DNA of 64,000 bases from Zymoseptoria tritici IPO323 (Eukaryota; Ascomycota; Dothideomycetes; Mycosphaerellales; Mycosphaerellaceae), in the NCBI RefSeq assembly GCF_000219625.1, contig NC_018202.1:248001-312000 (forward strand). Direction: 5' to 3'. The notes under the pieces are model-generated. The model saw nothing but the letters and a program-made list of their open reading frames with translations, made no database searches and was not told where the DNA came from. Positions within the stretch are counted from its first letter, which is position 1. Every line of letters begins with the position of its first letter. The translations under genes and the position numbers were made by a program. Below are positions 11,285 to 20,319 of the stretch, piece by piece.

Positions 11285-12090
11285 TCTCGAGCGTCGCAGA
11301 GACTCAGGATCCGTGATTCGTACGGCGAGGCTGGAGATGGATATTCACAGAAATAGAGTCATCGCCGTGGAAGGTGAGGTGAGCAGAAGGTACGGCAGGA
11401 CTGTGAGCAAATCATCAGCATAAGGTACGTGAAAGTCGACTTGCTTCTCCGCCATCGGTCTTCTCCACTGACCAGCCGTCCACCCACGACTTCTGGCACC
11501 ATGAACCTCACCCCCGTCCGACGTCGCATATGCACAAACCCCTCAGAGACCTGCACTGCAGACGTCAGTCACTCATGCTTGTGTCGTGGTGCATAGACGA
11601 GTCTCCGCCGGCGACACCACACCCGTCTGTGCTATTGGCAGAAAGGCTTCTGGCCGTTCTGAACCTGCAGCATCCCCTTGCAGCCCAACTCAGCGAATTG
11701 AACATGTACCCGAAAATGGCGGCAAAGGCGCGTTGCGCGTCTCGTTTCGTCGGCTGGTAGCACACCTCCCGGTTGTCGAGGAACACAGGACCTGCAGGAA
11801 GCGCATGTTACTCGAAGACAGGTCACATTTGCTGTGACTCCACCGAACAAACACGACTGTATGCACGCTCTGGGCTACCGGCTGCAAGGAGGAAATTGGC
11901 GCACCGCGAAGTTTGTCATTTTCTTAGATATGTCAACTTCCGGTTCCTCGCGTGTGACAACTGGGCGCACGATGTGCCGGGTTCCGAGAATGTTCGGACT
12001 TTGGCGTCCGCCCATCGCGGCATCGCCATTGCATCTGCAGGACGCTGTGCGACTCTCACAGTACCAGACTCCATGATGGTGGTCCGGCAC
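11285..12090. other. No confident gene
   Basis: Open frames are short and compete on both strands (for example 11530-11760 plus and 11565-11786 minus). Serves as upstream space of the zinc-finger gene. Confidence 0.3.
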
Positions 12091-12156
12091 GTTGGGGTGA
12101 CTGCTGGCGCATGTTCCCTCAAAGTTGGAGTGACTGCTGGCGCATGTTCCCTCAAA
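12091..12156. repeat. 33-bp tandem duplication upstream of zinc-finger gene
   Basis: Two copies (12091-12123, 12124-12156) of a 33-base unit containing GTGACTGCTGGCGCATGTTC, differing at one base. It lies 55 bp before the ATG at 12211. Confidence 0.9.
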
Positions 12157-12210
12157 GTCTCTTGCTCCGCGACAGCACCATCACGGCCGAACGACCACTG
12201 TGCAGTCAGG

Positions 12211-13140
12211 ATGGATACGACTATGGAGAATTACCTGCCGCCGGGTGCACAGTCCTTGACACAAGATACCACCCACACTCTGGATCAGAACATCCGTCAC
12301 ATCAACCCAGGAAACATACCATTTTCTGGACATGCTATGCCCCAAGCTCTTCCACCGTCCGCCTTCCAACTGCAGACCCACTCCCAGAGCGCAGACTTCC
12401 CATTCAGCGTCGGGAAACCTTACGGGTCTGATACACCAGATGTGTTCATCACACCCGATACCTCTGGTAACCTCGAGGAACACTCCATGCCCGGACTGGT
12501 TGGAGAAAATCGCGCGCAGGATCCGAATTGGAACAGCCGATCCATGAACTCCTCTGGAAACATGCCGATTCGAGCGCCAATCCGTGTCAAGACAGCGAAG
12601 GCTTATCGTTTCCAAGCTGCGGGCGGGCTACGAGACATGGTCTCGATCCCCCAGTTCTGCAGTATGACAGCCGCGAATGGTTGGAGATGCTTGATATGCG
12701 CCAAGCACGTATGTCCGACGGAAATGTACAGACATCTCGTCCAAGAGCACACCCTTGAGGAAGAGCAAAGCCCACGGCTGACCTTAATGCCGCCGGACGA
12801 CTTCTATGCGATCGTCTCCGCTGAGCCCAACCCACCGCACACTTTGACGCTTTGGCAGAAGGACCTCCCATCGCAAACAGCAATACTCCGAACCGACCTA
12901 CTGCAGCTGTGCACGTATTGCAGGGTAGAGATGGACTCCCCTATGGAGGGAGCACTCCACTGCTACGCTCATGGAAATCTTCATGTCTCCTCATGCTTCC
13001 AACACTGGCCTCGAGAGCTGCCTTGCATTTGGAAAGAGCCCCGAACAGGCAGGTTTTTGAGCTCCACGGTTCCCGATGGTGGTCACGTCGCAGGTAGTCA
13101 CGTCGCAGCTGACAGGACTCAACAACCGCCACATACTTAG
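12211..13140 (+). CDS. C2H2-type zinc-finger protein, two fingers
   Basis: 309 residues from ATG at 12211. The frame is open further upstream (to 11773), but there it has lower protein character, so I chose the ATG after the 33-bp repeat. Residues 1-130 are Pro/Ser/Thr-rich and probably disordered. Finger 1 has C160 and C163 with H175 and H180; finger 2 has C234 and C237 with H250 and H254. Both follow C-x2-C-x11/12-H-x3/4-H, but the linker between them is about 50 residues, unlike tandem DNA-binding arrays. A nucleic-acid or protein binding role is inferred. The last 50 codons overlap a sequence that recurs inverted near 46.6 kb, so the C-terminus may have been replaced. It lies upstream of the repeat array and the Ulp1-like gene, on the same strand. 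Confidence 0.6.
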   Translation: MDTTMENYLPPGAQSLTQDTTHTLDQNIRHINPGNIPFSGHAMPQALPPSAFQLQTHSQSADFPFSVGKPYGSDTPDVFITPDTSGNLEEHSMPGLVGENRAQDPNWNSRSMNSSGNMPIRAPIRVKTAKAYRFQAAGGLRDMVSIPQFCSMTAANGWRCLICAKHVCPTEMYRHLVQEHTLEEEQSPRLTLMPPDDFYAIVSAEPNPPHTLTLWQKDLPSQTAILRTDLLQLCTYCRVEMDSPMEGALHCYAHGNLHVSSCFQHWPRELPCIWKEPRTGRFLSSTVPDGGHVAGSHVAADRTQQPPHT

Positions 13141-13160
13141 TGGCGATAGTGCTGAACAGC
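12970..13160 (+). repeat. Dispersed repeat, copy A
   Basis: Shares high similarity with the reverse complement of about 46530-46700: common runs include GGCCTCGAGAGCT and AGCCCCGAACAGGCAGGT, then ACCGCCA.ATACT.AGT.GCGA. Copy A covers the end of the zinc-finger ORF. In the frame that gives a 110-residue ORF in copy B, copy A has a TGA where copy B has CGA. Confidence 0.8.
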
Positions 13161-13750
13161 GCCCAACGCTTCTCCGTTCTCCGACGCCGCCAACGGTGAA
13201 GCATACGCCACGACCGTTCAACCTTGTCACGCGGAAAGTTGGCGCTGGTGGCAAAGATGAAGACCACTGCGGCGGTAGTGCAAGATTCCTCTCGTCACCG
13301 TCTTCTGCGACCGGTGCGGATACGGCGACGGCGATGAAGCCAGTGTTCTCGGGAATCCCCGCGTAGAGGTATATAGCAGTGCGAGGCTTGTGGCAGACTG
13401 GTCGATGCACTCGCGGAAGCGGGTATGGTGGGCAGTTGGCCATTTCGGGCTCGGATGGGCAGTGAGGTTGTGCGGTGCAGACCTGTTGCGGCGCGGAAAA
13501 GGGACATCTATGTGATATTAGTGTTGATCGACACGGGTAGGGAGAGAAACAATGTACGAATCGCTCGCCCACAAGATGTCTTGATACAACAGGACTTCTC
13601 GCCTCTCTCCCACATTCAATTGTAAATCGGCATCCTTCAACTTCTCCATCACCTACTCACTCAACGTCTGTTCACGGCGTGGAATCTCCGACATGCGATC
13701 GTGGAGTGGTTGCTCGCTGAAGTTGTGGTGGATCACGCCAAGGACGGTTT
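13161..13750. other. No confident gene
   Basis: A plus frame 13076-13366 continues out of repeat copy A, but nothing supports it as a gene. Leads into the AT-richer repeat array. Confidence 0.3.
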
Positions 13751-13768
13751 GTGGCCTGAGGCCTCAGT

Positions 13769-13806
13769 AAATGTGGTATACTTCTCATACAAAGTATCCC
13801 ACATTT
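13769..13806. repeat. Inverted repeat 1 in array
   Basis: Arms AAATGTGGTATACTT (13769-13783) and AAGTATCCCACATTT (13792-13806), one mismatch, 8-base loop. It is preceded by the perfect 12-bp palindrome CTGAGGCCTCAG. Confidence 0.85.
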
Positions 13807-13969
13807 TATAAACTCGTACACACAGTAGTTGATCTTAGTGCCAGTCTCTTCGGTAGGTAATCCAGATATGTTACATAACAAAAAAACCTGGAATACGGGC
13901 GGGGGTGTTGAGTATTAAGGAAATGTGGTACACTTGGAAGAGGTCAGAATGTGGCCTGAGGCCTCCACA

Positions 13970-14007
13970 AAATGTGGTACACTTCTCATACAAAGTATAC
14001 CACATTT
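13970..14007. repeat. Inverted repeat 2 in array
   Basis: Arms AAATGTGGTACACTT (13970-13984) and AAGTATACCACATTT (13993-14007), one C/A mismatch, same 8-base loop as inverted repeat 1. A half-site AAATGTGGTACACTT also stands alone at 13921-13935. Confidence 0.85.
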
Positions 14008-14308
14008 CACCAGATGGAACAATCAGGAGTTGACCTCGGAATACCAAATCAAGCCTCAGTTAAAGGTGGGTTCCATAGAGGAAAAATAATGGAACACGGG
14101 CTGGGGACTGAGTATTGCCAAAATCTGGTATACAACTCTGTGTGGCCTGAGGCACCCATGACATCTGGTCGCATGGAGCTGAAGACGTACCAGATTCCAC
14201 GAAACCGCAAAGCTGTATGGACCTCCTCCTACGCCGGCGTCGTCTCAATTACCAACGTTCCCAGCACTCGCCACAGCACCACTCGCGGCGGATATCGTAT
14301 CCGATGCT

Positions 14309-15499
14309 ATGCTTGCCCGCGGCACGGCGGGGCTTGGCCTTCCACCACCCTCTACCACATCCACGCGGTCGCTCAGATCTCAGTCGGCGCCCATCGTGTC
14401 CCACACAGTCGATACCGCCGCGACGGCCTGCAGCCTCATTCTCGATCCGAAGGATGACAACGTTATCGATCAGCTCTACACCACGATTCGACTGCTACGT
14501 CCGGAAAACAATGGCGAGAATCTGTGTCGCTCCGTGGACGAGATTGTCTCGAAACTCTCCAGTCAATTGCCAGCCAAGGTGCTCGATGCGTACAACGACA
14601 TCGTCATCTACGGAATGGATCACTCCACGAAACAGAAGGCCCTCAAACCGAAGAACACCATCGCCCAGATGAAGTTCTTCTCGGAGAGTTCAAAGTCAAA
14701 GACCACATGCGCCTGGGATCGGAAACTCCTCCCTCTGCGCCTTTCCATGTTATTTGGTCAGAAGGCGCGCTCGAGCAGATCCTTGGAGTTCTTGAAAGAA
14801 CTGTCGACTTCCAACCTGTGCAGTCTCGATGAGTTTTGGAGACTTGTGGTTCGGCGACGCGGTGGCTCCACGATAGACTGGAAGCCGAGGGAATTTGCAG
14901 AAGGCCTCGCAAGTCTGAAGGAGAAAAAGCAGAGGCAGCAAGATCTGGATCATAAAGACGAGGACGACCACAGAGATCGTGAGCAGCGCGAGGGTGGCAG
15001 CGATAGGGACAACAGTCTTGGACCACCCTTGGAGCAGGGTCGTCAAGGGCAAGATGCAGATCACACAGACGAAGAGGACCACAGCGAAGGTGAGGAGCGT
15101 GAGGGTGGCAGCGAAAGTGACATTAGTCTCGGACAATTCATTGAGCAGGACGAAGAGGACCACAGAGGTGGCGAGGAGCGCGAGGGTGGCAGCGAAAGTG
15201 ACATCAGTGTTGTACCATCCATCGAGCAGGGTCGTGGCGGGCAAGATGCAATCATGGTGGATCAGCATGATTTTGTTGATGATGAAGTAGGAAGCCTTTC
15301 CTTCGAATACCACACTTTATCCGGGATTGCAGATCGCACGGAGTCCACAGGAGAATCGCCGGCTTTCCGCATACAAAGCCCATCGTGGCACGGCTCAGAA
15401 CTGGCTTACGGAACGCCAGAAGCAAGTTCTGGTGGCACCACGGCAACGGGCTGCCAGTGGGATTGCCTCCTCCAACTCACTCAAACTACTAATGCTTAG
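14309..15499 (+). CDS. N-terminal part of Ulp1-like gene: helical region plus acidic repeats, ends at TAG
   Basis: 396 codons from ATG at 14309. The frame is open back to 14186 but has no earlier ATG. Residues 1-45 are Pro/Ser-rich and 45-200 mostly helical with no family recognised. Residues 214-314 hold three tandem copies of an acidic module of 30-37 residues (DE-DH---E-REGGSESDISL). The TAG at 15497-15499 is followed in the same frame by 29 open codons and then the ATG of the protease ORF at 15587, so both are probably one gene of about 1,257 codons. The TAG could be a CAG-to-TAG mutation, or belong to an intron acceptor (a TACTAAT branch-like word sits just before GCTTAG), but no donor in the preceding 130 bases keeps the frame. 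Confidence 0.6.
   Translation: MLARGTAGLGLPPPSTTSTRSLRSQSAPIVSHTVDTAATACSLILDPKDDNVIDQLYTTIRLLRPENNGENLCRSVDEIVSKLSSQLPAKVLDAYNDIVIYGMDHSTKQKALKPKNTIAQMKFFSESSKSKTTCAWDRKLLPLRLSMLFGQKARSSRSLEFLKELSTSNLCSLDEFWRLVVRRRGGSTIDWKPREFAEGLASLKEKKQRQQDLDHKDEDDHRDREQREGGSDRDNSLGPPLEQGRQGQDADHTDEEDHSEGEEREGGSESDISLGQFIEQDEEDHRGGEEREGGSESDISVVPSIEQGRGGQDAIMVDQHDFVDDEVGSLSFEYHTLSGIADRTESTGESPAFRIQSPSWHGSELAYGTPEASSGGTTATGCQWDCLLQLTQTTNA
14953..15255 (+). repeat. Three tandem coding repeats (acidic module)
   Basis: Copies begin near 14953, 15061 and 15151; the word GCGAGGGTGGCAGCGA (or a one-base variant) marks each. Unit lengths differ by multiples of 3, so the reading frame is kept. Confidence 0.85.
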
Positions 15500-15586
15500 G
15501 AACCTGATACTGATCGAGCGGGTGGGAACCATTCGAAGCGCGCATACGAAAGGTGCTCACATCGCAGTACGGCCGAGCACTCTCCG

Positions 15587-18085
15587 ATGAAACGTCTCCG
15601 TGTCACTGTATCCGGCCCGAGCGACATGCCCGACGAGATTACCAACGCCACCGTCGCCAAATGGCTTGCCGTCGACACGTGTTTGGACCAAAGCATCTCA
15701 GCAGAGGACGATGGCTTACTTCCAGGACGCTGGCTCTCGATGACGGCTGTCGCTTCATGTATCCGACGCCTGAAGTCCGACCGCGAGCAATGCGTGGTAT
15801 TTGAGGAAGGCATGCAGGAGTTGACCAAAGGCCCCAAAAGAGTCCTCACATTTCCGCCCATGGTTCTGTTCTTCATTTTCTACAAGGCCAATCACTTCAG
15901 GTTGGGCGTCCTGGACGGCGTGACGGGCGACTACTTTGCTTTCGATCCAATGTCTCCTATCGCATCGAGGGAGCTGGCTTCCCAAATTCTCGAGTATGGG
16001 GAAGCAATCTCTGCAGCGCAGAGGGCCAACAACTCAGAATGGATGGGAGAATCCGAGCCTGACGAATGGCCGTTGGAGTGGGAGGAAACCCGACCTCCGA
16101 GAAACCTTCAACAGCAGAACTTCCATGACTGCGGCTTGCTTGTTGCCCTCGAGGCAATATTGTATTCCTATCGAGATGCGCTCAAGACCGCAAATCACAT
16201 CAGGGGTGATGCAGTGATCCCAGAAGTTTGGCGAATGAGCTTCGCCTTTTTTCTCCGAGGAAGGGATGCAGATGGTGCTGAGATATCCCCGGCCTGGATG
16301 GAGAAACGACTCTGCGCACGCCTGGGACGCGGACCAGCGCGAGAGCAGGCACTTCACTGCCTCGTCAGCGAGATAGGGATTGCTCGAGATCTGTTCTGGA
16401 TTTTACGACTCGACGGAGCGGCGGAAAAATCCGTCTACAATTGCATCTCTACCGGCGAGCAACATCTCAGTGCATTGCAGCAGTTGCCTGGGAAAACATT
16501 CGAATCGCAGATCGAGGCGCAGCGAGTAAAGCTCCAATCGGTGCGGGAGTACGCCGAGGAGCAGGCACGATTGAAGGCGGTCACTCAGAAGCTGACCCAG
16601 GCTGTTGAAGAGCTGATCGTCATGGCGAGCGGGGTTGGTCGTGTGGAACAGGGCATGGAGGTCATGGACGAAGACGGCCGTGATGCGAGTTTTGGTCCCG
16701 CGCAAGCGCACTCACTCACTCTCCCTCAAGCGGACTCTCTCCCTCAAGCGGATTCCATCCCGCCGTATGGGAAGCTACGAGTAACGGATGAGAAACACCG
16801 AGGACCTCCAGAGACTGCTAGGCGAGCAGACCAAGCCTTGGCTGACAATGATTCGAACGCTCAGTGTTCAAATACCATGGGTGATTCTCCCGCGGAGGAC
16901 GATTTGTCAAGTGATGTCAGATTGAGCCCGCCAACGAGGCTTAGCGCGATCGGCAGCACTTCCACACTTCATCAACCTTCACTGTCAGTCCTTCCACGAT
17001 CATCAACGCCGTTGCTGGAAATGGCCCGTCTGTTCTTGAATCGAAGCTCGACGGACAATTCGGATGCACCACAATCCGTGCTCGACGAGCTTCCGCATGG
17101 CTGGCTATCACCCGTCGCGATCAACAACTTGATTCGGTTCCTCGCCCCTCGCCATGTCTGCGTCGTCGACCACGACATGGTCGATGGAAAGGCTTCGACT
17201 TCGACGCTCGCATGGCCAGCACAGCACCACACCATACTCATAGCGCCCATGGTCAAGAACACGCATCTTGCCGTGGCATGTTTCAACATGTTGAAAAACC
17301 ACATCGAGCTCTACGTTCCCTCCCGGCATGCCCAAACTTACTCCGACATCAGTCGTGAATTGCATGCGTTCTGTCGCGAGTTCCTGTGCCCCAAAGGCGC
17401 TGGAAACCAGTGGAACATCACCGGTACGCCTGCAACTGGCCTCGGGCAGAACGACAACAAGGACCATGGTGTGCTTCTCGTTCTCCACGCGATTGGCTAT
17501 GCAAGTGGGAATGCTCTCTTCGCACAGCAATCCGAACTACACATGCGCACGGTCCGTCAAGTCCTTGCCGTCTGCTGGATCGCGATCAATCGCTCTCACC
17601 ATCTCGAAATGCCGAGGGCGTTTTCCCAATGGATGTCAATCACCGACAACACCCAGCATCTCGCCGATACGACTTCGGCGGAACGGAAGATCTCGAACAT
17701 CGCCTGCATCAAACGCGCCGCCGATCTCACGAAATTGTACACCACGGAGCTCAGCTCTTGCCCACTGCGCATTTCCACTTGCCATGCCTTTGTCCGAGTC
17801 ATGTCCAAGGCCTGCGAAAGTTTCGAGGGCAGCCCGGAATACCGCCTCATACAGGAATATGTCCACGCGCTAGAGAAGACGTTGGAAGCACAGAGGAAGT
17901 GTGCTGAGCATGCCATTCCTCAGACCGCCGTCCCGGAGAATGCCATAGAGGGCGTGAAGCTGGGTGTCGTCGAGACGGTCCGTCAACTTGACGAGGCGAT
18001 GCTAGAGGTGCGGAAGCTTGGTGTCGAGTTTCAAGAGCTGGAGGCGGAGATGATGGAAGGGCTCGCCGCTGGCGGAATTTTGTAA
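15587..18085 (+). CDS. Ulp1-like (C48) cysteine protease with a second, degenerate protease domain
   Basis: 832 codons from ATG at 15587, same frame as the upstream ORF. Domain 1 (about residues 30-225) has the Ulp1/SENP layout: H103, D120 exactly 17 residues on, Q176, and C182 in QNFHDCG, six residues after the Gln as in yeast Ulp1. Residues 305-345 are coiled coil; 370-460 are Ser/Pro-rich and contain a short QADSLP duplication. Domain 2 (about 490-675) repeats the pattern, but the Asp position is V577 and the catalytic Cys is H627 in NDNKDHGV; H560 and Q621 remain. So domain 2 should be inactive and may bind a modifier or partner. Residues 750-825 are coiled coil. The family removes or processes SUMO-like modifiers; the substrate here is unknown. 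Members also occur as cargo of transposons in other eukaryotes, but no transposase is seen nearby. Confidence 0.8.
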   Translation: MKRLRVTVSGPSDMPDEITNATVAKWLAVDTCLDQSISAEDDGLLPGRWLSMTAVASCIRRLKSDREQCVVFEEGMQELTKGPKRVLTFPPMVLFFIFYKANHFRLGVLDGVTGDYFAFDPMSPIASRELASQILEYGEAISAAQRANNSEWMGESEPDEWPLEWEETRPPRNLQQQNFHDCGLLVALEAILYSYRDALKTANHIRGDAVIPEVWRMSFAFFLRGRDADGAEISPAWMEKRLCARLGRGPAREQALHCLVSEIGIARDLFWILRLDGAAEKSVYNCISTGEQHLSALQQLPGKTFESQIEAQRVKLQSVREYAEEQARLKAVTQKLTQAVEELIVMASGVGRVEQGMEVMDEDGRDASFGPAQAHSLTLPQADSLPQADSIPPYGKLRVTDEKHRGPPETARRADQALADNDSNAQCSNTMGDSPAEDDLSSDVRLSPPTRLSAIGSTSTLHQPSLSVLPRSSTPLLEMARLFLNRSSTDNSDAPQSVLDELPHGWLSPVAINNLIRFLAPRHVCVVDHDMVDGKASTSTLAWPAQHHTILIAPMVKNTHLAVACFNMLKNHIELYVPSRHAQTYSDISRELHAFCREFLCPKGAGNQWNITGTPATGLGQNDNKDHGVLLVLHAIGYASGNALFAQQSELHMRTVRQVLAVCWIAINRSHHLEMPRAFSQWMSITDNTQHLADTTSAERKISNIACIKRAADLTKLYTTELSSCPLRISTCHAFVRVMSKACESFEGSPEYRLIQEYVHALEKTLEAQRKCAEHAIPQTAVPENAIEGVKLGVVETVRQLDEAMLEVRKLGVEFQELEAEMMEGLAAGGIL

Positions 18086-18394
18086 ATCCAACTTATCGTG
18101 AATATTTATACCAAGAATGTGGTGGATGATTGTGGAAGAACGGCACAGGGAAGGGAAGCTCGTGTACATGATCTGACGTTCCAATATTCGGACAACGTCA
18201 AGACGGTCCATGAAGCTACAATCCAGCCGACCTCCTCATCTAATTTCACAGCCGCAAACCTTCAAACGTGGCACTCAAGACTATCCATCCTCATGCGAAG
18301 CCGACGTTCTCTTTGAAGAATGCAGGCCCTCAACATTAGCCTCCCAACCCGGTCCGGAACGTTTTGGACCTGAAAAAGGCAACTACCGACTGCG

Positions 18395-18688
18395 ATGGAG
18401 AGCATTCCGAAGATGTGTGAAATGCTCAACTCTGATGATGCTGGTCTTCACATTCGATGGACGAGGTTGGTCGTCGCATCGGAAATTGCTGGCGGGGTAT
18501 GGAGAAGAGCCTGGGACAGCTTGGGGGCGGAGTATTGGACGGTGATGCCAATGCTCCTTACCACCTCAATTGACTACACCCGACGAGCAATCAGGAGCGA
18601 AGCGAAGAGTGTCCGAATTACCAGGACCACTGTCCGTGGAAGGGACAGAAGGATGATGCGGATAAAGGTGGCATCGTGCAGCGGGTAG
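18395..18688 (+). CDS. Small unknown ORF, 97 residues
   Basis: ATG at 18395, about 310 bp after the Ulp1-like gene. The first 65 residues are mixed hydrophobic and charged with four Trp and look folded; the tail is Arg-rich. No family recognised and no splice support. It could be a real small gene or a remnant. Confidence 0.3.
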   Translation: MESIPKMCEMLNSDDAGLHIRWTRLVVASEIAGGVWRRAWDSLGAEYWTVMPMLLTTSIDYTRRAIRSEAKSVRITRTTVRGRDRRMMRIKVASCSG

Positions 18689-19559
18689 TATGTCAATATC
18701 GTCGATACTGTGGAGGGTATGCTGCCACTAGGAGGGGTTGCGTGCTTGTCCGCTCCGGCGGGTGTGACTCCACTGAGACCTACTCGTGTACCCCCATTCC
18801 AACTTTTGATCTTCGACATTCTACGGACTATGACGTCGGCTTCACCTTCACCACCCCGGGTCTGGCTCCCGTACACTCCACTCCCAGAACCCAATCTGTC
18901 TCCAGCACCTTGCCTATCCTGTCCGTCGCCCACGCGCATCGACAGAGGAGCACCGGCGGACGCAGTATGAACACTTGGTAAAGTTGCAGCAATTGTGGCG
19001 TGGAGCGGCCGATTGGCGAGGGAGCAGGCGCAACGAAATCTCCTTGCAACCAACAATTGCACGCTCATGATTGTCCGTCCGTGATGACTGAGATAGGAGC
19101 GCAAGCCACCTCATCGAGACAACGGGAACTTAATGGCATTGCGAGGATGTTGGCAAATTCGAGGCGGATACTAGAGGGTGCAACAATCAGACCACCAGTT
19201 GGCGGGAAGTGGATACAACGAGGCAAATGACGTCGGTGATTGTTCAGAAGACGAGACATTCGCCCGTGAGCGCCACGGTCAAAAGGACTCTGGCCGATCC
19301 GCACAAGGTAGGAGGATTTCTGGTCATTGCGATCCATCTTCGGGCCTCGCAAGCCACGGGATGTGACTGCCGGAAGGCAATGCCATGCCGTGCCAACAAG
19401 CAGGGTGCCCAAAGCCGGAATAACAAGCGACAAATCTTTCGAGGTCCTATTGCGGACGCTCGCGGACACAGACACACCTGGTCGCAGTAGAGCTAAAGAT
19501 AAAGAGCAGGATTTTACGCCGAGGGAAGCAGGTAAGGATACGAGGCGTAAGCCGCGTAG
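18689..19559. other. No confident gene
   Basis: A minus frame 18574-19104 is open but Arg/Ser/Gly-rich with poor protein character. Nothing else. Confidence 0.3.
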
Positions 19560-19710
19560 TGTGGAGAAAAGCAGGGATGGTGCCACGCGCTGTGGGGAAA
19601 GTCAGGGATGATGCCACGTGTTGTGGAGAAATCCAAGGATGATGCCACGTGTTGTGGGGGAATTCAAGGATGATGCCACGTGCTGTGGAGAAGTTCAAGG
19701 ATGATGCGCA
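19560..19710. repeat. 31-bp minisatellite, about five units
   Basis: GGATGATGCC (or a variant) recurs at 19575, 19606, 19637, 19668 and 19699, a constant 31-bp spacing; units carry CACGTG and TGTGGAGAA. Because 31 is not a multiple of 3, a protein reading through it changes frame at each copy. Confidence 0.95.
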
Positions 19711-20319
19711 GGAACAGACTTGCTCCGTCGGACACGGTGAAGGGGACATGAATAACGTGCAGGAAAATATCGGGCAACGCGGTGGTCAGGACATTGAGAA
19801 GAGCATAGGTGTCGTGCAGGACAAATGTGGCTGGCCTGGGGATCACGACAGCGAGGAGGACATGAGCACTGTGCAGGAAAAGGAAGGGAGACACTCGTGC
19901 TTGCAATCTGCACATTCCGACGAACCTGACGAAAATCAAAGCTCGCTCCAGGCCACGTATCACTCCACAAGCACTCCAAACATGCCTACGATCAGGCGAA
20001 GTTGGAGTCGATCATTCTCGTTGAGCTGGACAAGATGTCGAACGTTAGCACACCTCGCAACCACAAGATGAAGAAGAGCACGAACGAGTTCGGGTTTGAG
20101 AGGACACCTTCGAATTGGAGCGCTGTGCCCACCCTCGTCGAGTGGGTCAAGATGTTGTTGTCAGTATACAGGCGCCTACACGCTGGCGGAGATCGGCGCA
20201 AACGGGCGGAATTCGGCTTTGAACAGGCGCAAGAAGGACAGCCGGAAGGTCTGCTGTCCAAAATACCAGTCTGGCGTACGGCCAAAATCAGAGCGAGCGA
20301 GGGGAGAATGGTATTCTGA
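19700..20319 (+). pseudogene. Coding-like remnant with about 60-bp internal repeats
   Basis: Plus frame 19649-20071 contains three loose repeats of an acidic motif (DMNNVQEN, KSIGVVQDK, DMSTVQEK). A second frame from about 20002 to 20319 reads like protein as well. The two frames differ and no intron joins them convincingly. No family known. It probably belongs with the minisatellite as a decaying gene. Confidence 0.25.

Larger units (their letters stand above)
13751..14160. repeat. Tandem 200-bp repeat array with palindromes
   Basis: The word GTGGCCTGAGGC occurs at 13751, 13951 and 14142. Between the first two lies one full unit and after the second a second unit: AATGTGGTA.ACTTCTCATAC recurs at an offset of 200, and GGAA.ACGGGC.GGGG recurs at an offset of 201 (13890, 14091). 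So there are two diverged direct copies plus the start of a third. The array is AT-richer than its flanks and sits in the gap between the zinc-finger and Ulp1-like genes. Confidence 0.8.

Noticed and set aside
13751..14160. CRISPR array
   Set aside because: Repeats are 200 bp, diverged and in a eukaryotic context; no regular short repeats and spacers.
13751..18085. Transposon with terminal inverted repeats around the Ulp1-like gene
   Set aside because: I looked past 18085 for a match to the array and found only short words; no transposase is present.
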